A stretch of DNA of 64,000 bases from Treponema parvum (GCF_017893965.1 NZ_CP054142.1:1860001-1924000); one strand, 5' to 3'; shown: positions 1 to 9,533, counted from the stretch's first letter. Numbers and translations: made by a program. Notes: generated by a model from the sequence alone, not told the origin.

Positions 1-74
1 TATAGAGGGAATCAGAACCGTCAATTCCATACAAAGACCCGATCACATTCATACAAGAAAAACCGCAAAGCACC

Positions 75-472
75 ATGACAGCCCTCTTTTTAACTTTCCT
101 ATTTTTACAGGCTGCGTCCTTGACGGAACGACGTTTGAACCGTTAAACGGAGCTTCCATTAAGCTTATGCGCAACGGCACGACCGTAATAATGAAGGATT
201 CTTCATGGGCAAACCCGTGCAAAACATATCATACGACAAAGGGCGTTTTTTCTTTTTGGTTAAAACCGGAGCCTACGGATGCGGCGGGCGTAACGGAGCA
301 ATTCGATTTTTCGCTTGAAATTTCCGCAGACGGATATGAAAGCATCAATTACGGATTTACGTTACAGGTAACGAGCGAAGATTCCGAAAAACAGACTTTA
401 AATTCGACGTATTCCTATAAGATACAGGATCTTTTTATGTTCAGAACAGGAACTGAAAATCCTATGGAATAA
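75..472 (+). CDS. putative small lipoprotein, probably frameshifted at its signal peptide
   Basis: The frame ending at 472 is open across the window edge but has no ATG before 167. Read in that frame, residues FTGC (about 104-115) followed by VLDGTTFEPLNGA look like a lipobox plus the start of a beta-sandwich resembling carboxypeptidase regulatory-like domains. The hydrophobic leader that should precede it (MTALFLTFLF) lies in another frame starting at 75. One extra T in the T5 run at 102-106 would join them as a lipoprotein signal peptide. No good ribosome binding site is seen at 75, so the true N-terminus is uncertain and may lie before the window. The mature part is about 120 residues, polar, with no recognised catalytic motif. 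Function unknown. Confidence 0.45.
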
Positions 473-563
473 ACGCAGCATTCCGAACCGCCGGCAACAA
501 AAATCTTAAGCGCCGTAATTGACACGTTTAGCCGATTTCTATATTATAGATACATTAACACAC

Positions 564-637
564 GGACGATTAGCTCAGCTGGTACGAGCGTCTGGTTTAC
601 ACCCAGAATGTCGGCGGTTCGATCCCGTCATCGTCCA
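564..637 (+). tRNA. tRNA-Val (anticodon TAC)
   Basis: A full cloverleaf can be folded by eye: acceptor stem GGACGAT with ATCGTCC and discriminator A, D arm with GCTC/GAGC, anticodon stem TCTGG/CCAGA around the loop TTTACAC (anticodon TAC, valine GUA codon), and a T arm with the TTCGATC loop. CCA is not encoded. A rho-independent terminator follows at once. Confidence 0.96.
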
Positions 638-640
638 TTA

Positions 641-671
641 AAACTTCTTTCTCATGAAAGAAGTTTTTTTT
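641..671 (+). terminator. rho-independent terminator after tRNA-Val
   Basis: Perfect inverted repeat AAACTTCTTTC / GAAAGAAGTTT with a TCAT loop, then a T run. It lies between the tRNA and the next gene on the same strand. Confidence 0.85.
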
Positions 672-684
672 ATATGGAGCCGCC

Positions 685-1044
685 ATGGACTTAAAAACGA
701 TCATGCAACAGCAAAATTTCGTCGTTCTGGGAAACACTGTCAACCCTGAAAAATACGCATATAAAATAAAACACGGACTTCTTGAAAAAGGTTATACCGC
801 TTACGGAGTAAGCAAAGAATTTTCTTCAATAAATGAAATATCCGGCGACATAGATGTCATCGTCTTTTGTATAAATGCGGTTTTAGGACTCAAACTCATT
901 AAAGAATGCAAAAAACAGTTTAAATACGCCGTTATTCAGCCCGGAGCCGAAAGCGAAGATCTTCTTCAGTATTTAAAAAATTCCAATATCGATTTTATTG
1001 AAGGCTGCGTTCTGGTGGGAATGAGCCTTTATCCCAAGCAATAA
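685..1044 (+). CDS. CoA-binding domain protein
   Basis: A 119-residue protein consisting of a single Rossmann-like CoA-binding domain (YccU type): beta strand with the loop VVLGNTVNPEKYAY near residues 13-26, then YTAYGVS, and later VIQPGAESE and a conserved CVLVGMSLYP-type end. Family members are small cytoplasmic proteins of unclear physiological role that bind CoA in related structures. The ATG at 685 follows the terminator by few bases with only a weak upstream purine stretch (GGAG inside tatGGAGccgcc), which fits as ribosome binding site. It stands alone on the plus strand. Confidence 0.8.
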   Translation: MDLKTIMQQQNFVVLGNTVNPEKYAYKIKHGLLEKGYTAYGVSKEFSSINEISGDIDVIVFCINAVLGLKLIKECKKQFKYAVIQPGAESEDLLQYLKNSNIDFIEGCVLVGMSLYPKQ

Positions 1045-1155
1045 CAATGCTTTCCGCGCGTCTGTAAAATTCTTTTCTGGGATAAAAATGGGCAGGAAAT
1101 TCTACAAAAAACTCTCGGCCGATAATTTTTTATTACGACCAAGCTAAAAAATATA

Positions 1156-1228
1156 TCGGAATGACAGGATTTGAACCTGCGACATTCTGGTCCCAAACCA
1201 GACGCGCTACCAACTGCGCTACATTCCG
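1156..1228 (-). tRNA. tRNA-Pro (anticodon TGG)
   Basis: On the minus strand the acceptor stem CGGAATG pairs with CATTCCG, followed by A as discriminator. D arm GCGC/GCGC, anticodon stem TCTGG/CCAGA around TTTGGGA (anticodon TGG) and a T arm with the TTCAAAT loop are all present. CCA is not encoded. Confidence 0.96.
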
Positions 1229-1281
1229 AACACGTTTACAATATATAAAATCATTTGACTTTAGGCAAGCGTATAAAAACC

Positions 1282-1374
1282 GCGCACTCATTATAGTACA
1301 GTACCGTGGGAAGCGCTGTCATGAGTTGGCAGCGGCAGTTCAAATGCCGCACAAGTCCGCTGCCCTAAGTGCGC
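1282..1374. repeat. nested inverted repeats between tRNA-Pro and uraA
   Basis: An outer pair GCGCACT (1282-1288) / AGTGCGC (1368-1374) encloses a second pair GGCAGCGG (1328-1335) / CCGCTGCC (1357-1364). Either strand could fold. It could be the uraA transcription end, an unrecognised small RNA, or a decayed repeat; nothing here decides among these. No protein-coding gene is seen in 1229-1448. Confidence 0.4.
1290..1295 (-). promoter_or_regulatory. -10 element likely serving tRNA-Pro
   Basis: A perfect TATAAT on the minus strand lies about 60 bases before the mature tRNA-Pro 5' end. No good -35 hexamer is seen 16-18 bases upstream, so the call rests on the -10 and the position. Confidence 0.35.
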
Positions 1375-1448
1375 GCAGATTCGCCGCTATTAAAATGCGA
1401 GACGGATCCGGCACACAATAAAAATCGAAATTTAACTAAATCAAAACT

Positions 1449-2765
1449 TCATTCAACCCTCGACCGCGGAATAAGAAGGTTAAGAAATATTCCTATTACA
1501 GTTGCAAGAGCGACTCCTCCCAAACTGAACACGAATTCTTTTCCAACATGGAATTGCAAAATTCCGCCGCCGATACCGATCACCATAATAACGGAGGAAA
1601 TCGTGAGATTTCTTTTATCTTTATAGTCGACGCCGCTTTCAACGATGGTGCGAAGCCCACTGGAAGCGATAAGACCGTACAAAAGCATTGAAATTCCGCC
1701 GAGAACCGGGCCGGGAATCGTCTGAATAAAAGCGCCGAATTTTTGGCAAAACGAAAGGATAACCGCGATGACGGCGGCTCCGCCTATGACCCAAACGCTG
1801 TATACCTTAGTGATCGCCATAACGCCTATATTTTCGCCGTAAGTCGTATTCGGCGGCCCTCCCCAAACTGCAGCCCATGCCGTCGCAAGGCCGTCCCCGA
1901 TAAGCGTACGGTGAAGTCCCGGGTTTTTGTAAAAATCAATGCCTACCACCTTTGACGTCACAAGGGTATCACCTAAATGCTCACAAATAGTCGCAAGAGA
2001 AACGATCACAAAGGTTACGATCGGAACAAGGGCGAACCGCGGAGCAACCCAAACATATGAACCCGCGCTGTTAAGCTGCAAAAACGGCAAAGCAAACCAC
2101 CTTGCATCCAACACCATATCAAAATTTATGAGATGGTAAGCGGGGAAAATCTGTCCCATTATGAATGTAAATACATATCCGCCTATGAGACCGATAAGTA
2201 TTGAAATGGTATTGAAAAATCCCTTAAGAAAGATCGTAGCGATGACGGCAACCGCAAGGGTAACCATAGCTATGCTTAGGTACACAAGGGAATAATCGTT
2301 GGGAGCTCCGGACGATCCCACGTACATGGCCTCCTTTATCGCCGTTGGAGCGAGATTCAGCCCTATAACTATTATGACCGAACCGATGACGACGGGCGGC
2401 AAAGCCTTATCGAGCCAGTTTTTTCCGGTAAATTTTATTATAAAAGCGATCACGCAATAAAAAAGACCGGCGCATATCGCGCCGCCCATAGCGTAAGGAA
2501 CCCCGTACTGATCGCCGATCGCAATCAGCGCCGGTATAAATGCAAACGAAGATCCCAAAAAAGCCGGAACTTTCGCTTTAGTGATTAAAATATAAAGCAG
2601 CGTTCCGGTTCCCGCGGTAAACAATGCCGTCGAAGAACTCAAGCCTGTCAAAAGGGGAACGAGTATGGTCGCTCCGAACATTGCAAATACGTGCTGAAAA
2701 CTCAACGGAATCCAGCGGATTAGAGGAGGACGGTCGGAAGGACCTAAAATCTCATGTGTTGCCAT
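1449..2765 (-). CDS. uraA: uracil permease (NCS2 family)
   Basis: A 438-residue polytopic membrane protein of the NCS2 nucleobase:cation symporter family. The uracil-permease character shows in the N-terminal RPPLIRWIPLSFQHVFAMFGATILVP, the central ICEHLGDT segment with the helix-8 Glu and the late GGPPNTTYGENIGV segment with the helix-10 Glu. About 12-14 hydrophobic helices follow each other over the whole length. A longer frame begins at 2840, but the internal ATG at 2765 has GGAG nine bases upstream and matches family N-termini, so it is chosen. A TATACT sequence about 40 bases upstream may be the -10. It is divergently oriented from fumC. Substrate is probably uracil; xanthine or other bases are less likely given the motif set. 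Confidence 0.9.
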   Translation of the reverse strand: MATHEILGPSDRPPLIRWIPLSFQHVFAMFGATILVPLLTGLSSSTALFTAGTGTLLYILITKAKVPAFLGSSFAFIPALIAIGDQYGVPYAMGGAICAGLFYCVIAFIIKFTGKNWLDKALPPVVIGSVIIVIGLNLAPTAIKEAMYVGSSGAPNDYSLVYLSIAMVTLAVAVIATIFLKGFFNTISILIGLIGGYVFTFIMGQIFPAYHLINFDMVLDARWFALPFLQLNSAGSYVWVAPRFALVPIVTFVIVSLATICEHLGDTLVTSKVVGIDFYKNPGLHRTLIGDGLATAWAAVWGGPPNTTYGENIGVMAITKVYSVWVIGGAAVIAVILSFCQKFGAFIQTIPGPVLGGISMLLYGLIASSGLRTIVESGVDYKDKRNLTISSVIMVIGIGGGILQFHVGKEFVFSLGGVALATVIGIFLNLLIPRSRVE

Positions 2766-2835
2766 TTTTATTATCTCCGATTTATAATTTATGAGCAGTA
2801 TATCATAACGCAGTATTCTCTTTAAAGTATCTGAG

Positions 2836-2864
2836 TTCACAATTTATTAAAAAAAAGTTATAGT
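2836..2864 (+). promoter_or_regulatory. fumC promoter
   Basis: TTCACA (2836-2841) and TATAGT (2859-2864) with a 17-base spacer precede fumC by about 80 bases. A second TATAAT near 2890 inside a small GGCGGT/ACCGC dyad is an alternative -10 without a clear -35. Confidence 0.5.
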
Positions 2865-2946
2865 CTTTTACGAGCGAAAGGCGGTTATAATGACCGCTGA
2901 AATATCGCCGCCTTGTCGGCAACAGGGGTAAACAAGTAATAACATT

Positions 2947-4335
2947 ATGGAAAAATACAGGATCGAACATGATTCCATGGGACAAATAGAAGTTCCAAGG
3001 GACAAGTATTGGGCGGCTCAGACGGAGCGAAGTCGAAGAAATTTTAAGATCGGAGAAGGAATCGAGCTAATGCCCAAAGAAATAATATGCGCTTTCGGGT
3101 ATCTTAAAAAAGCTGCGGCTCTTGCCAACGGTATTCTCGTCCCGAAAAAAATGACCGAAAAAAAACTTAGGGCCGTAAGCGCAGCCTGCGACGAGGTGAT
3201 TTCAGGCCGCCTCGACGAACATTTTCCGCTGGTGGTATGGCAAACGGGAAGCGGAACGCAGTCAAATATGAACGCAAACGAAGTGATAGCGAACCGCGGC
3301 AATGAAATCATAGGTGAAAATTTACTTCACCCTAACGACGACGTAAACATGAGCCAGTCAAGCAACGATACTTTTCCCACAGCGATGCATATCGCAGCCG
3401 TATGCCGGATAGAAGACAAATTATTCCCTTCGCTAAAAAAACTTATCGAAACGCTCAAAAAACTTGAAAAAGAAAATGAAGGAATTGTAAAAAGCGGCCG
3501 AACTCACCTTCAAGATGCCGTTCCCATTTCCTTCAGTCAGGAAATAAGCGGCTGGAGATCCAGCCTTGAACGTGACATGCAGATTATATCTTCTTCTCTT
3601 CCGGTTTTAAAAGAACTTGCGCTCGGAGGGACGGCCGTAGGTACCGGCTTAAATGCGCCTAAAGGATTCGATGTACAGGTCGCCCAAATAATTTCAAAAT
3701 TGACGAAGAAGGATTTTTCCACCGCAGCCAATAAATACCACGCTCTTACCAGCAAAGATGAAATAGTTTTTGCACACGGAGCTTTAAAAGCCTTGGCATG
3801 CGATCTTATGAAAATCGCAAACGATATAAGATGGCTTTCTTCAGGCCCGAGGTGCGGGCTCGGGGAAATCAAAATTCCTGAAAATGAACCCGGATCCTCC
3901 ATAATGCCGGGCAAGGTAAATCCTACGCAGTGCGAGGCCGTAACAATGGTTGCAGTACAAGTTATGGGGAACGACTGTGCCGTCGGGATAGGCGCAAGTC
4001 AAGGTAATTTTGAATTGAATGTCTTTATGCCCGTGATAGCGTATAATTTTTTACAGTCCGTACGGCTTCTTTCGGATGTCATAAGTTCATTTAATGACAA
4101 CTGTGTTTCAGGTATTAAGGCCGACAAAGAAAAAATGCGCTTTAATCTGCATAATTCCCTAATGCTCGTAACGGCGCTAAATCCGTACATCGGCTATGAG
4201 AATTCGGCAAAGACTGCAAAAAAAGCATACGAAGAAAATATTTCTTTAAAAGAAGCCTGCGTCGCTTTGGGATTTTTAACGCCTGAAAAATTCGACGAAG
4301 CGTTCAAACCCGAACGGATGGCTTTGGAAAGCTGA
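2947..4335 (+). CDS. fumC: class II fumarate hydratase
   Basis: A 462-residue soluble enzyme that interconverts fumarate and L-malate. The fumarase/aspartase superfamily signature GSSIMPGKVNP lies near residue 317, and the other conserved substrate-site blocks are present: TGSGTQSNMNANEV near 100, SSNDTFPTA near 138 and GRTHLQDAVP near 184. The fumC-type N-terminus EHDSMGQIEVP and full length agree with class II enzymes, not aspartase. The start ATG at 2947 lies 80 bases after the predicted promoter; the Shine-Dalgarno is weak. In an organism with a citrate synthase but no other citric-acid-cycle genes in view, it may serve a partial reductive or oxidative branch. Confidence 0.95.
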   Translation: MEKYRIEHDSMGQIEVPRDKYWAAQTERSRRNFKIGEGIELMPKEIICAFGYLKKAAALANGILVPKKMTEKKLRAVSAACDEVISGRLDEHFPLVVWQTGSGTQSNMNANEVIANRGNEIIGENLLHPNDDVNMSQSSNDTFPTAMHIAAVCRIEDKLFPSLKKLIETLKKLEKENEGIVKSGRTHLQDAVPISFSQEISGWRSSLERDMQIISSSLPVLKELALGGTAVGTGLNAPKGFDVQVAQIISKLTKKDFSTAANKYHALTSKDEIVFAHGALKALACDLMKIANDIRWLSSGPRCGLGEIKIPENEPGSSIMPGKVNPTQCEAVTMVAVQVMGNDCAVGIGASQGNFELNVFMPVIAYNFLQSVRLLSDVISSFNDNCVSGIKADKEKMRFNLHNSLMLVTALNPYIGYENSAKTAKKAYEENISLKEACVALGFLTPEKFDEAFKPERMALES

Positions 4336-4351
4336 TTCGGCACAATCTTCA

Positions 4352-4957
4352 TCAGCGATTTTTTAATATGTACCCGGAATCTTCCAGGTATTTACGACGA
4401 GTGATGACGAGACTTATCAATTCGTGATACATGGTATAGTCGACTTCCAACGCTATCGGGAAAATAAAATATTCGGTTTCGTCGCAGTAACGTTCAATAA
4501 AGACCGGATCGGTGACAAAACCCAAACTTATCATATTGCTTATGCGATCCGCGCATTTTAAGATCTTTGCCCGCCAGCTGCCGTGCTCGATTATACCGCG
4601 CAGATAATCGGGCTTGGTCTGTCCGTTTTTTTTTGTAACTTCAAGCACAAGCTCGCATACCTTTTTCCCTTCGTCATCAACATCCGTAATAATTTTTTGA
4701 TCAAAGCCGGGGATATCTTCGATCACATCGTGTATGCACGACGCCTTTAAAAGCACGCTGTCAATGTACCCGTAATCAATAAGGATGCCCATGGTATCGA
4801 TCTGATGACGGAACATATTTCCGCCGGCATAGCGTTCCTTTCCTATGAGGGCAGTCGCAATCTGCATGTACGGAGCAAGATAAATTCCCTTGAGCTGAAG
4901 CATGGATTCATTGTCCATCCTGTCGGGTTTTTCCGTGTGCATTTCATATTTGCCCAT
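4352..4957 (-). CDS. HD-domain phosphohydrolase resembling the (p)ppGpp hydrolase domain
   Basis: A 201-residue protein with the HD hydrolase pattern of RelA/SpoT-type hydrolase domains: FRHQID near residue 42, the HDVIED metal motif near 70 and KCADRISNM near 130. It lacks the synthetase, TGS and ACT domains, so it is of small-alarmone-hydrolase length. Related proteins cleave the 3'-pyrophosphate of (p)ppGpp; that activity is inferred here and another nucleotide substrate is possible. The start was moved from 4978 to the ATG at 4957, which has GGAGG eight bases upstream. It converges on fumC with only 16 bases between stops. Confidence 0.75.
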   Translation of the reverse strand: MGKYEMHTEKPDRMDNESMLQLKGIYLAPYMQIATALIGKERYAGGNMFRHQIDTMGILIDYGYIDSVLLKASCIHDVIEDIPGFDQKIITDVDDEGKKVCELVLEVTKKNGQTKPDYLRGIIEHGSWRAKILKCADRISNMISLGFVTDPVFIERYCDETEYFIFPIALEVDYTMYHELISLVITRRKYLEDSGYILKNR

Positions 4958-5031
4958 ATACAGCCCTCCAAAATCCAAAAGCCTTTTTTAAAAGCCGATT
5001 AAAAGCCTAATTGCGGCATTATTATAAAATC

Positions 5032-7776
5032 TTAAAGGCCGGCAATGTACGAATTAAGCTTTTCTATGCGCCGGCGGCTTTCTTCAAGTTTTTCACGCTC
5101 CATGGCGACAAGTTCCGCCGGCGCATGTTCGGCAAATTTTCCGCTGAGCTTCGCTTCATAGTTTCTTACGTACCCGCTTTCGGTTTCTATCGATTTTTTA
5201 AATCTGGCGATAAGCTGATCCTTGTTTATGGAACCGTCGACGATTATAAAAGCTTCAAAGCCCTGCCCTACCGTTCCCACCGACATGGAAGGTTTTTCGT
5301 TTACAAAGTCAATCTTTTCAATTCCGGCAAGAAGCTCTATCATGTCCGTCTTTTCCTTACACACTTCCGCATCGCTTCCCTTGGTTATAAGCAAGGCCAA
5401 ATGAAGTTTAGCCGCAGGATCAAGGGAACATTCCGCTCTGAGAGCCCTCACCGACCGGATCAATTCCTGTAGAACCGAAAACCTCTTTGAAACTTTTTCG
5501 TTTACGCGGCGGTCGTTTTCTTCAGGAAACGGAGCGGCTATAAGCATTCCTTTATAAAAGGAATTTGAAAGGACAAAATTATTCCCGGCCTTTTTGCGGT
5601 TTTCCGTAATTTCGGAAAGCGGCAGTTTTGAATAAATTTCTTCCGTAACGAAAGGAAGAAAAGGGTGTAAGAGACGAAGATTTTCTTCCAAAACATTTAA
5701 CAATACGGAAACCGCCCTGTTTTTTTCTTTATCGTCGCCGTTTTTAAATGAAAGTTTGGTAGCTTCCACATACCAATCGCAAAATTCGTTCCAAAAATAT
5801 TCAAAAACGGCATTTGCGGCGTCGTTGTAGCGATAACCGTCCAGTGAGTTTCGCTCAATACGGGCGGCCTTATCAAGGCATGAAAATATCCATATGTCCA
5901 ATTCCGTAAGATCCTCGTCCTTTACGGGAACAAGGGTTCTTCCTTCCAGATTCCCGAGTATATAGCGCCCGGCGTTCCATATCTTATTTGCAAAACGGCT
6001 TCCGAGTTTAAAAGAATCCTTGTCCACAAGAACGTCTTGCCCCTGTGCGCACATAAAACTCAGCGTAAATTTAAGCGCATCCGAACCGAAAGTATCGATT
6101 ATTTCGATAGGATCGATTCCGTTACCCAAAGACTTACTCATCTTACGTCCCTGTTTGTCGCGCACAAGCCCGTGGATATAAATGTCGCGGAACGGAACAT
6201 TGCCGGTAAATTCCAAACCGGCCATAATCATGCGGCTTACCCAAAAGAAAATAATGTCATAAGCCGTAACAAGAGCCGTCGTAGGATAAAATCTTTTAAG
6301 ATCCTGCGTTTTTTCGGGCCATCCCAAAGTGCTGAACGGCCAAAGCCATGAAGAAAACCAAGTGTCAAGCACGTCCGGATCCTGAACGAGTTCGGAAGCG
6401 TCGGCTCCGCATTCAAAGCATTTTTCAGGCGCTTCGCGCGAAACGGTCATCTTTGAGCACTTGTTACAATACCATACCGGTATCCGGTGCCCCCACCAAA
6501 GTTGTCTGCTTATGCACCAGTCGCGTATATTTTCAAGCCATCGGCGGTAAGTATTTTCCCATTTGCGAGGAAAGAATACGATCTGCCCGTTTTCCCATGC
6601 TTTTAAAGCCTGTTTTGCAAGCGGCTGCATTTTTACAAACCACTGCTCGCTTAAATAAGGTTCTACAACCGTAGAACAGCGGTAACAATGCCCGACGGAA
6701 TGAGTTATCTTCTCTTCGCCTTTAAAAAGTCCGAGATCCTTAAGATCCTCAATTATGAGCGCTCTCGCCTTTTGGCATGTCATTCCCCTGTATTTTTGAG
6801 GACAATTTTCATTTAAAGTTCCGTCGGAATTAAGAATATTTATAACGTCAAGGCCGTTTCTTTTGCCGACCTGCCAGTCGTTCGGATCATGAGCCGGCGT
6901 AATTTTTACCATCCCCGTTCCGAAATCCTTATCTACATATGCATCGGCTATGACAGGAATAACGCGGTCCGTAAGCGGAAGCTTTAGCTTTTTGCCTATT
7001 ATGCGGCTATAGCGCTCGTCCGAAGGATTTACGGCTACGGCAGTATCGCCTAAAAGAGTTTCGGGCCTTGTCGTAGCGATTTCAATGCGGCTTGAACCGT
7101 CAGGGGCGGGCCCGTCCGCATATTCATACCATATGTGATACATCGCACCCGCTGTATCCGTATGCTCGACTTCGTCGTCGGCAAGCGCGGTTCCGCAGCG
7201 GGGGCACCAATTTACTAGGTACTGTCCTTTATATATCAATCCGCGCTCATACAGCGTTACAAAAACGTCGCGGACGGCTTTTGAAAGTCCGTCGTCCATC
7301 GTAAAACGCTCTCGCGCCCAGTCCGTAGAATTTCCGAGTCTCCTCTGCTGCGTCACAATAGCCGCATGGTGATCGTCTTTTACCGCCCAAGTGCGCTCAA
7401 GAAATTTTTCTCGCCCGATATCCTTTCTGGATATTCCTTCTTTTTTTAGAGCTCTTTCAACCACATTTTGGGTTGCGATCCCTGCGTGATCGGTTCCCGT
7501 AAGCCAGAGCGTGTCGTCGCCTTTCATGCGATGATAACGGACTACTATATCCTGCAAAACATTGTTAAGCCCGTGTCCCACGTGAAGAACGCCGGTGACG
7601 TTCGGCGGAGGAATAACTACCGAATACACGGATCTTTTCGATTCGTCATACCGATCGTGAATCGGAGAATCGGGATCGGAAAGAGGTTTAAAATATCCTT
7701 TTGTCTCCCATTCCTTGTAAATTCTATTTTCAAAATCTTTAGGATTGTAAGCTTTTTCCAGCTCAATGGCATTCAT
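5032..7776 (-). CDS. valS: valyl-tRNA synthetase
   Basis: A 914-residue class I aminoacyl-tRNA synthetase that charges tRNA-Val. The HIGH-type motif appears as PPNVTGVLHVGHGLN near residue 55 and the KMSKS motif as GRKMSKSLGN near 545. Between them are the editing (CP1) domain with TTRPETLLGDTAV and a metal-like Cys set (CPRCG, later CNKC and CFECG). The end holds the anticodon-binding region and a C-terminal charged coiled coil, typical of bacterial ValRS. Length is normal. It begins with ATG at 7776, and the promoter lies about 75 bases upstream. No T-box-like leader is seen. Confidence 0.97.
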   Translation of the reverse strand: MNAIELEKAYNPKDFENRIYKEWETKGYFKPLSDPDSPIHDRYDESKRSVYSVVIPPPNVTGVLHVGHGLNNVLQDIVVRYHRMKGDDTLWLTGTDHAGIATQNVVERALKKEGISRKDIGREKFLERTWAVKDDHHAAIVTQQRRLGNSTDWARERFTMDDGLSKAVRDVFVTLYERGLIYKGQYLVNWCPRCGTALADDEVEHTDTAGAMYHIWYEYADGPAPDGSSRIEIATTRPETLLGDTAVAVNPSDERYSRIIGKKLKLPLTDRVIPVIADAYVDKDFGTGMVKITPAHDPNDWQVGKRNGLDVINILNSDGTLNENCPQKYRGMTCQKARALIIEDLKDLGLFKGEEKITHSVGHCYRCSTVVEPYLSEQWFVKMQPLAKQALKAWENGQIVFFPRKWENTYRRWLENIRDWCISRQLWWGHRIPVWYCNKCSKMTVSREAPEKCFECGADASELVQDPDVLDTWFSSWLWPFSTLGWPEKTQDLKRFYPTTALVTAYDIIFFWVSRMIMAGLEFTGNVPFRDIYIHGLVRDKQGRKMSKSLGNGIDPIEIIDTFGSDALKFTLSFMCAQGQDVLVDKDSFKLGSRFANKIWNAGRYILGNLEGRTLVPVKDEDLTELDIWIFSCLDKAARIERNSLDGYRYNDAANAVFEYFWNEFCDWYVEATKLSFKNGDDKEKNRAVSVLLNVLEENLRLLHPFLPFVTEEIYSKLPLSEITENRKKAGNNFVLSNSFYKGMLIAAPFPEENDRRVNEKVSKRFSVLQELIRSVRALRAECSLDPAAKLHLALLITKGSDAEVCKEKTDMIELLAGIEKIDFVNEKPSMSVGTVGQGFEAFIIVDGSINKDQLIARFKKSIETESGYVRNYEAKLSGKFAEHAPAELVAMEREKLEESRRRIEKLNSYIAGL

Positions 7777-7854
7777 AAAATCTATTCCTTAAAACTGCGA
7801 TATGTGTAAACCTATAAAAACTCAGGCTTCGGCCGGAGACATAAAGATTGTATT

Positions 7855-7883
7855 ATTATAATGAAATGCTAAATCACTGACAA
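7855..7883 (-). promoter_or_regulatory. valS promoter
   Basis: On the minus strand TTGTCA (7878-7883) and TATAAT (7855-7860) are 17 bases apart. The predicted leader is about 70 bases and contains a small GGC/GCC-rich dyad. The rest of 7884-8027, between this promoter and the tctA stop, shows no gene. Confidence 0.65.
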
Positions 7884-8027
7884 TATTGCGCAAAATGTGC
7901 ACGAAAACGGCTCAAACGCGACGTGGTTAAACATACCGCGACATTGCGTCGCCGAACATAGGGACAACCATACTGCGGCATCTTGCTCCGAACATAATCG
8001 ATCAAGTGCAAGAACCGCATTTATGGC

Positions 8028-9533
8028 CTAAAAATTTTTGTCTTCTTCCACCGAGAGCTTTTTGTTTATTCGTCTTTGATTGATAACCGATGTTATCATA
8101 GAAATAACGGCGAGCGCTAAAAACACGCAGCAAATTGGTTTTGTAAAGATTTTAAAGAATTGACCGTCAGAAATTTGCATAAACCTGCGAAGATTGCTCT
8201 CGCTCATCGGCCCTAAAATCAAAGCAAGGAGAATCGGCGACAGAGGAAATTCATATTTTTGCAGCAAATATCCTATTACGCCCATGATAATCGCAAAAAA
8301 CACGTCGAACATGTTCTGGTTTATCGCATAGGCGCCGACTAAGGAAAGCATCAAAATGACAGGTAAAAGCATTTTGCGCTCTACGGAAATAATTTTTGCA
8401 AAACCTTTTATACCGCACATCCCCACTACAAGCATGGCCAAATTGGCAACGATTAAAGAAGCAAACACGGCATATACAATATCAAGGTGTTCCACATACA
8501 TCATAGGACCGGGTTGAAATCCCTTCATAATGAAGGCTCCCATGAGGACTGCCGTATTTGAATCGCCGGGAACACCTAAACTGAGCATGGGAATCATAGC
8601 GCCGCCTGAACACCCGTTATTAGCGGATTCCGATGCGGCGATACCTTCGGGAATGCCTGTTCCGAATTTTTCCGGATGCTTACTTGAACGTTTTGCTTCA
8701 CTGTAAGAAACAAACGCTGCAATATCGCCTCCAGCTCCGGGAATGGAGCCTATAAAGCTTCCTATAAATCCGCCGGTTACAATATTACGCAGTATTGTTT
8801 TAATATCCGAAATACTGGGAAGCACGCCTGAAATTTTTACTTTATTCTTTTGCGTATCTAAATTGGATTCTATTCCTGCAAGAACTTCGGAAATCGCAAA
8901 CAAACCTATCAGAGCCGGAATAAAAGGAATTCCGTCATACAATCCCTGAAACTTAAAAAAACGCAGGTAGGCACAAGTCTTATCCATACCCACAGTAGAA
9001 ATCAATAAACCGAAAAACGCCGTTATGAGCCCCTTTATCAAAGATTTTCCTGAGATTGAAATTATAACGGAAAGGCCGAAAGCTGCAAGTGAAAAAAATT
9101 CGGCAGGTCCGAATTTCAGTGCCATTTTTGAAATATACGGGGACAAAAAAGTCATACACAGGGCGCCAATCATTCCCCCCATAAAGGAAGAAAACAGCGC
9201 TATCGATAGGGCTCGCCCCGGTTCGCCGCGTTTTGACATAGGATAGCCGTCCATAACGGTTGCCGCGGCGGCAGGGGTTCCTGGAGTGTGGATAAGTATT
9301 GCGGAAATAGAACCGCCGTACATAGCGCCGCAGAAAATTCCAAGCAACATACCTACGGACGGCAACAGATCAAGCCCGTAAGTAAACGGTATCAAAAGCG
9401 CAATCCCCATAGTAGACGTTAGGCCGGGAATACAACCGATCAAAACCCCGCCTGCCGCACCGATAAAGATATAAAGCATATTCAGCGGGGCAAAAACAGA
9501 ACCGAAACTTGAAACTAAAAGACCAAAATCCAT
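8028..9533 (-). CDS. tctA: TTT transporter large membrane subunit (TctA family)
   Basis: A 501-residue integral membrane protein of the tripartite tricarboxylate transporter family. It shows the TctA-type start with PLNMLYIFIGAAGGVLIGCIPGLTSTMGIALL, the PGTPAAAATVMDGYP block near residue 85, and the GSIPGAGGDIAAFVSYSEAKR block near 262; about 11-12 helices follow. It works with TctB and the periplasmic TctC as a secondary, binding-protein dependent carboxylate importer. The ATG at 9533 has a G-rich Shine-Dalgarno (GGGGG) four bases upstream. It is the last gene of a tctC-tctB-tctA operon, nine bases after tctB. Confidence 0.92.
   Translation of the reverse strand: MDFGLLVSSFGSVFAPLNMLYIFIGAAGGVLIGCIPGLTSTMGIALLIPFTYGLDLLPSVGMLLGIFCGAMYGGSISAILIHTPGTPAAAATVMDGYPMSKRGEPGRALSIALFSSFMGGMIGALCMTFLSPYISKMALKFGPAEFFSLAAFGLSVIISISGKSLIKGLITAFFGLLISTVGMDKTCAYLRFFKFQGLYDGIPFIPALIGLFAISEVLAGIESNLDTQKNKVKISGVLPSISDIKTILRNIVTGGFIGSFIGSIPGAGGDIAAFVSYSEAKRSSKHPEKFGTGIPEGIAASESANNGCSGGAMIPMLSLGVPGDSNTAVLMGAFIMKGFQPGPMMYVEHLDIVYAVFASLIVANLAMLVVGMCGIKGFAKIISVERKMLLPVILMLSLVGAYAINQNMFDVFFAIIMGVIGYLLQKYEFPLSPILLALILGPMSESNLRRFMQISDGQFFKIFTKPICCVFLALAVISMITSVINQRRINKKLSVEEDKNF

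Noticed and set aside
2803-2985. Minus-strand frame overlapping the fumC start
   Set aside because: Covers the fumC/uraA promoter region, has no ribosome binding site and no family resemblance.
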